64,000 nt of DNA, taken from NCBI RefSeq assembly GCF_036370855.1, contig NW_026991455.1, positions 154,590-218,589 of the forward strand. Reading direction: 5' to 3'. Made by a program: the position numbers and the translations under genes. Shown piece after piece: positions 58,033 to 64,000 of the stretch. How positions within the stretch are numbered: position 1 is the stretch's first letter; each line of letters opens with the position of its first letter. The notes below the pieces were generated by a model that worked only from the letters and a program-made list of their open reading frames with translations, was not told where the DNA came from and ran no database searches. The DNA comes from Dromaius novaehollandiae. Lineage: Eukaryota; Chordata; Aves; Casuariiformes; Dromaiidae.

Positions 58033-61000
58033 GGGCCTCGGGGCAGCCTGGCATCATGTGCCTGGGCAGTGCAGGGCCCCGGGGCCCGGCCGCTGCCCCG
58101 CAGGGGCTGGGCTCTGCTGCAGGAGCGCTGCGGGGCTCCTGGCTGCCCTGGGGGCCGTGCGGGGCAGCAAGGGGAGCCCAGCTCTGGGCCGCCGGTGCTG
58201 GGAGCAGTGGTGCAGGGCCATGCCATACCCCAGTCCCTCCCTGCGCAGCCCAGCCAGAGTCAGCGTGGGGCTCCTGAGCTCGCTCGGCCTTGGCTATGGC
58301 TGCGCTGGCCCTGGGACCCTGTCTGCCAGCCAGGAGGCACCGACCAGCTCTGGTCACGTGCTGGCTCCACCACCCTGGGCCTGGCCCACGGCAGGGGGAT
58401 CCCCAGCCCCTGCAGGACCCTGGGGCTCAGCCCTGAGCTGCTGCACACCCTGAGGACCAGGGTTGAGAGGAGGTGCCAGCTCGGCCCAGGCTCCGCGCTG
58501 GGGGCTCTGTCTTGTTTTGTGACATCTGTGCTTGGACTCAGCGCTGCTCCCCAGCAGGCAAAGTGGGAGCAGCGCAGAGGGGCTGTGCTGCATGTGCAGC
58601 ACCACACGCCCAGCTCCCTTGCACAGTGCCCCTAAACCTCTGGGGTTCAGTGTGCAGTACCGGTTATCCAGGCTGGTTTGGGAGTGTCAGCACATGCCCA
58701 GATGGGGTCTCAGCCTGAGGGCTTTGGTGGGGACAGAGAACGATGGGTCGCATCGTAGCATAACATCCTCCTCTCTGAGCATCAGCACAGTGCTGGGGCG
58801 CTCTTGTCCTGCTGCAAGTGGCGGGCCCAAACCTCTGCACCCAGAAGAAACCATGATTGGGAAAGCAGCTGGGCATCAAGTGGGGGACGCAGTCCAAAGC
58901 AGCAAGTGCTGGCTGCTCCCAGGTTTGGTCTCTGCAGCCGTGGTGGGCAGTGCTGAGGCGAGTGCTACAGGGCCGTCTCCCCCAGCCCCCTCCTGGCCCC
59001 CTTCTGCTTCCATTCTGAGTGGCCGTTATCGCCATGGGAACACGGATGCACTCAGGGCTCCGGCCGTGGGGTTTCTGTGCCAGAGCGGTTCTCCCCGTGG
59101 TCGGTGGCTGTTGGTGTGTTGCTGCTCATGATGCCCATGTGCACAGGAGGGAAGGAGGTCGCCTGTGGCCTTCGCCGTGTCGGCCTGGGGAGAAGAGGCC
59201 GGGTGCGCAGCAGGGCCTGCCAGCTTGGGCAGGTATGTCTGGTGCTGGCGTGGGGGAGGCCTGCGGGGTGGGTGAGAGGGGAGGCAGGCCCACGAGATGG
59301 GGCTGGCGGGGCAGGGTGTGATGGAGGTAATGGGGAAGAGATGAGGTTGGGCCGCTCATTTATCCATGAACCGTTCCACTTTCCCCTTGGCCTTGGGGAG
59401 CCGCACCCAGGGAGTGTGTGGCGGAGGTGAGGGAGGACTTGGCCTGGCATGGGCAGTCTCGACTGGACCCCAGGGGATGGGAGCAGTCAGGGGCTGCTGA
59501 TGCTGGGGAGCTGGTCTTGGCCCCTGGGAGCCTCCAGCCCTGGCGGGGGGGATGTCCCTGGGTGAGGCCCTGGAGTTGTTGGAAATGCCTGTGGGCATTT
59601 AAATTCCTGAGGATGAAACATCACCTGATGTTCTGGGAGAGGGGGTTTGGAGGGAGGCTGCAGCCTCAGATGATCACCTGGTCTGCAGGCATTTGGCAGA
59701 GGGTCCTTAGGGCAGGGGCTCTTGGAGTTACAGGAAAAGCAGCCTTGTCATTAGATCCTGAACTCCTTGCAACTGCCCTGGCCAAGGGACACAAAGCCTC
59801 TGGGCTGACAACCATGGCTGACATGAACACAAAGTGCTTTGAAAGAGTGAAGAGAACAGCCCTGCCCTTGGTCCAAAGCCCCCAAGGGGGAAGTGACACC
59901 TACATGGGGAGAGACACAGGGGAGTATTTGTGCATGGCTCAACAGTGACACAGCGGTAGGTGCTGGGCGAAGCAGAGGCAGGCATGCCTCTCTGCCCTTT
60001 TCCATCAGACAGGGCAGGCTCCAGGCTTTTGTGCCCTGGCCTTCCTCCTGCGCTGAGGAGGAGGGGGAGAGCCTGCCAAAGGCCTGGAAGGGCTGGCTGA
60101 GGTTCCAGCTGGGCTGCCTCACACAAAGGGGAAGATGGGAAGAGGCACAGAGGCAGCACTGACGTCTTGTGATGCTTGGCTAGAAGGCCAGAGGCCCTGT
60201 CAGGAGACGATGCCTTCAGACCTGAAGTGTCTCCTGCTTGTAAAGGGCTGCTTCCTACACCAGGTGGTCTGTGAAGCAGTGAGAAAAGACACTGTGGTGG
60301 ACTTGGTCTGGATTTAGTTTGTGCAGGATTTAGTCTGGGAGGTACTGGAGAGAGTCACTCTGGGGTGGTGAAGTGCAGCTGGGCTTAACATGAGAATAGC
60401 AGAGTGCAAGCCAACCAGAGCCAGGATGTACACAGATCATTTCAAGAAAGGGAGCGACATAAGGAAGAGGCAATTAGTAAAATACTACAGAAGACTGCCC
60501 AGGAAAAAGCCGCAGGAGCCTGCAGGCTGCTAAAATTCTGCATGAAGAGCATGAGCAGCCTGTTTCTTACAATCAAGAGTGAAAGACTAAGGGTCCCAGT
60601 AAACCCCCCTGTATGGTTTACTATGAAAGCAAGGAGTACTGTGTAGAGAAGGGGAAAGTTGTCCTTGGAGTCCTAGATAGTTTGTCAGAGGTCAGGAGAG
60701 CAGGGAAGTCTGCAAGATCAGACAGGATAAGGAAAAGAAGAGGCCTTAAAGAGAGCTTGGGATGAGCTTTGCAGAAGGGTCTCCGGCTACTAGTACAGAA
60801 GTTATTTCAATGCAGCAAAAGCAAGAGGGTAGTCACAGAAGGGGAAGGCCCACCTGAGGACACAGGTCATAACTGAACATGTGGTGAGAGCAGCTTGGTG
60901 ACCTCTCTCCATTGCCAACGCTACAGTGGAGATTCCCAGATGAAAAGCAATTCTGACAACAGATGTCTCTGAGCATCCCATTGCACTGAGAGGGAGATGG

Positions 61001-61284
61001 GGAATACATGAAAATCTCATAATCCGCAACAAATAGCTAGTGGCATTGCGATAAGTAAGAGGCAGTACCATGCTTTTCTGCTTCCCTATTGAATCTTGCT
61101 GATATGCACTAAAAATGAGCTTATGGGGAGAGCTAGGGAATAGCCTAGGGCTCATAAAATTTCTCAGGTTAAGCCCAATGCTTAACCTTGCAAGATGAGG
61201 CTGGAAAACGTGTTGTGTATCCATTCTTGTAGGCGGTCAGTAAGAGCAAACGGGATGCCAGTAGAAGAGACCCTGGTGGGGCAG

Positions 61285-64000
61285 GCATGGGAATGTGTTT
61301 GCTGTCCTTGGCGTGTGGCAGGACCTGACAGAGAAGAGTCAGTGACTCTTTCTGTGTGCCTTAGCCTCAAAATGTGTCCTTTTGCATTGCAGGTGGTGAA
61401 AAAAGCTAGGCTGGCATCGGCCAGGTCAGCCCAGCCGATGGACTGGTCGAGCTCAGGCAGCAGCTCCCAGGTAGGTGGCGGCAGGTGTTAGTTTGGGGAG
61501 AGGTGGGGAGGGTGGCGTGGCAAGGGTGTGTGCTGCTGAGCAGAGAGGTGCCATTGCAAGATGGTCTTGGAAGTGGGAGCTTGGAAGCCTGTTTTGCATG
61601 CATGCTTGTGTGCCTTTGGTTGTGCACAAAATGGGGCACCAATGTGTGCCTTGCGTGCATTTGGTTGTGCCCAAAATGAGGCATAATGCAAGAGACGTTG
61701 TTGCGGGGGGACGTGGGCATGTGTTTGCTGTCCTTGGCATGTGGCAGGACCCGGGAGAGAAGAGGCAGTGGCTCTTGGTGGTTCTTTCCGCAGGCCTTAG
61801 CCTCAAAATGCCTCCTTTTGCTTTGCAGGTGGTGAAGACAGCTGGGGTGGCATCAGCCAGGTCACCCCAGCCCATGGACTGGTCGAGCTCAGGCAGCAGC
61901 TCCCAGGTAGGTGGTGGCAGGAGTTAGTTTGGGGAGAGGTGGGGAGGCTGGCTTGGCAAGGGTGTGTGCCGGTGCGCAGAGAGGCGCCATTGCAAGATGG
62001 TCTTGGAAGCGTGAATTTGGAAGCCTGTTTTACATGCATGCTTGTGTGCCTTTGGTTGTGCACAAAATGGGGCATAATACAAGAGACGTTGTTGCGGGGG
62101 CGCCTGGGCATGTGTTTGCTGTCCTTGGCATGTGGCAGGACCCAGGAGAGAAGAGGCAGTATCTCTTGGTGGTTCTTTCTGTGTGCCCTTGCCTAAAAAT
62201 GCCTCCTTTTGCTTTGCAGGTGGTGAAGACAGCTGGGCTGGCATCGGCCAGGTCAGCCCAGCCGATGGACTGGTCGAGCTCAGGCAGCAGCTCCCAGGTA
62301 GGTGGCGGCAGGAGTTATTTTGGGGAGAGGTGGGGAGGGTGGCTTGGCAAGGGTGTGTGCCGCTGAGCAGAGAGGCACCACTGCAAGATGGGCTTGGAAG
62401 TTCGAGCTTGGTAGCCTCTTGTGAGTCCATGCTTGTGTGCCTTTGGTGGTTTCCTTTCCTTGGCATGTGGCAGGACCCAGGAGAGAAGAGGCAGTGGCTC
62501 TTGGTGGTTCTGTCAGTGTGCCTCTCCCTCAAAATGCCTCCTTTTGCTTTGCAGGCGGTGAAGACAGCTGGGCAGGCAACAGCCAGGTCAGCCCAGCCAA
62601 TGGACTGGTCGAGCTCAGGCAGCAGCTCCCAGGTAGGTGGCGGCAGGAGTTAGTTTGGGGAGAGGTGGGGAGGCTGACTTGGCAAGGGTGTGTGCTGCTG
62701 AGCAGAGAGGCCCCATTGCAAGATGGGCTTGGAAGCGTGAGCTTGGAAGCCTGTTTTGCATCCATGCTTGTGTGCTTTTGGTTGTCACACAGTGGGGCAC
62801 AAATGTGTACCTTGTCTGCCTTTGGTTGTGCCCAAAATGGGGCATAATGCAAGAGCTGTATTGCGGGGGGACCTGGGAATTTGTTTGCTGTCCTTGTCAT
62901 GTGGCAGGACCCGACAGAGGAGAGGCAGTGGCTCTTTCTGTGTGCCTTTATCTCAAAATGCTTCCTTTTGCTTTGCAGCTGGTGAAAACAGCTGGGGTGG
63001 CATCAGCCAGGTCACCCCAGCCCATGGACTGGTCAAGCTCAGGCAGCAGCTCCCAGGTAGGTGGCGGCAGGTGTTAGTTTGGGGAGAGGTGGGGAGTGTG
63101 GCTTGGCAAGGGTGTGTGCCGCTGCACAGAGAGGCGCCATTGCAAGATGGGCTTGGAAGTGGGAGCTTGGAAGCCTGTTTTGCATCCATGCTTGTGTGCC
63201 TTTGATTGTGCCCAAAATGGGGCATAATGCAAGAGACATTGTTGCTGGGGACCTGGGCATGTGTTTGATGGGTTTGTCATGTGGCAGGACCCGGGAGAGA
63301 AGAGGCAGTGGCTCTTGGGGGTTCTTTCTGTGTGCCTTAGCCTCAAAATGCCTCCTTTTGCTTTGCAGGTGGTGAAGACAGCTGGGCTGGCATCGGCCAG
63401 GTCAGCCCAGCCGATGGACTGGTCGAGCTCAGGCAGCAGCTCCCAGGTAGGTGGTGGCAGGAGTTAGTTTGGGGAGAGTTGGGGAGGGTGGCTCGGCAAG
63501 GGTGTGTGCCGCTGCACAGAGAGGCACCACTGCAAGATGGGCTTGGAAGCGTGAATTTGGAAGCCTGTTGTGCATCCATGCTTGTGTGCCTTTGGTTGTG
63601 CCCAAAATGGGGCATAATGCAAGAGACGTTGTTCCTGGGGACCTGGGAATGTGTTTGATGGGTTTGTAATGTGGCAGGACCCGGGAGAGAAGAGGCAGTG
63701 GCTCTTGGGGGTTCTCTCAGTGTGCCTCTCCCTCAAAATGCCTCCTTTTGCTTTGCAGGTGGTGAAGACAGCTTGGGTGGTATCAGCTTGGTCAGCCCAG
63801 CCGATGGACTGGTCGAGCTCAGGCAGCAGCTCCCAGGTAGGCGGCAGGAGTTAGTTTGGGGAGAGGTGGGGAGGGTGGCTTGGCAAGGGTGTGTGCCGCT
63901 GAGCAGAGAGGTGCCACTTCAAGATGGTCTTGGAAGCGTGAATTTGGAAGCCTGTTTTGCATCCACGCTTGTGTGCCTTTGGTTGTGCACAAAATGGGGC
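61285..64000 (+). repeat. Tandem exon-cassette array B (runs off the window)
   Basis: Seven cassettes of exactly 78 nt start at 61393, 61829, 62220, 62555, 62979, 63369 and 63759. All have intact AG/GT flanks and an open phase 0. The first matches cassette 1 of array A, including the TAG in phase 1. The last (63,759) has the same unusual variant as cassette 12 of array A (11,856): a Trp-rich middle and a short GTAGGCGGCAGG donor side. Five units separate these landmarks in B against ten in A, so the arrays have gained or lost units since duplication. The spacer before 62,555 has a private deletion (period 335). Confidence 0.7.

Larger units (their letters stand above)
53935..61828. repeat. 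Segmental duplication, copy B
   Basis: Second copy of the block at 1-7,896. The left junction is visible: unique sequence ending near 53,934, just after the TOPORS-like remnant, is followed at once by the CR1 fragment that opens the block. It carries the same CR1 piece, pyrimidine tract, X-box promoter-like segment and first array cassette. The copies are in direct orientation about 53.9 kb apart, so they form a tandem rather than an inverted duplication. Confidence 0.95.

Noticed and set aside
7353-64000. CRISPR-like regular repeat arrays
   Set aside because: Units are 300-438 bp with internal splice-like signals in a vertebrate-type genome. There is no short repeat/spacer pattern.

Overview
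The window looks like avian genomic DNA. Evidence: CR1 LINE fragments with bird-type 3' ends, a provirus whose env resembles avian alpharetroviruses, and degenerate copies of vertebrate genes that keep their introns. No clearly intact single-copy host gene is present. The content is segmental duplication, tandem amplification, retroviruses and decayed gene copies.

Layout. (1) 1-7.9 kb is copy A of a segmental duplication that recurs at 53.93-61.8 kb (offset 53,934 falling to 53,932, about 1% divergent or less by eye). Each copy has a CR1 fragment, a pyrimidine tract and a GC-rich promoter-like segment with a near-perfect RFX X-box, and each runs into a tandem array. (2) The arrays (7.35-13.71 kb plus 21.2-21.54 kb, and 61.29 kb to the window end) consist of units of about 300-438 bp. 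Every one of the 24 visible units carries an exon-like cassette of exactly 78 nt between AG and GT splice signals. Phase 0 is open in all of them and would encode a 26-residue Ser/Gly-rich repeat. This is the best candidate for an undescribed gene. (3) 13,713-21,198, minus strand: a provirus sitting in the spacer between cassettes 16 and 17. It has two 385-bp LTRs differing at 3 sites and open gag, dUTPase-protease, pol and env frames. gag-pro-pol is betaretrovirus-like, with two -1 frameshift sites; env is alpharetrovirus-like.

(4) 21.5-29.4 kb shows no gene I can support. (5) 29.48-34.37 kb, plus strand: a decayed gammaretrovirus-like element with a 3' LTR. (6) 36.48-37.85 kb: a 5'-truncated CR1. 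(7) 38.6-45.5 kb, plus strand: an intron-containing USP42-like pseudogene. Its large 3' exon is split by a 1,280-bp solo LTR with a 5-bp target-site duplication. (8) 46.56-47.28 kb is purine-rich simple sequence. (9) 48.8-50.4 kb, minus strand: a degenerate, probably SPATA31-like locus. (10) 51.4-53.2 kb, plus strand: two TOPORS-like RING remnants, the second with a TGA in place of a RING cysteine.

The unit from one duplication start to the next is about 54 kb, so the window probably covers one period of a larger ampliconic locus. The two exon arrays differ in unit number and order, as expected from unequal exchange. The X-box promoter, the SPATA31-like locus and the ampliconic layout together suggest, as inference only, a germline-expressed and perhaps sex-linked region.
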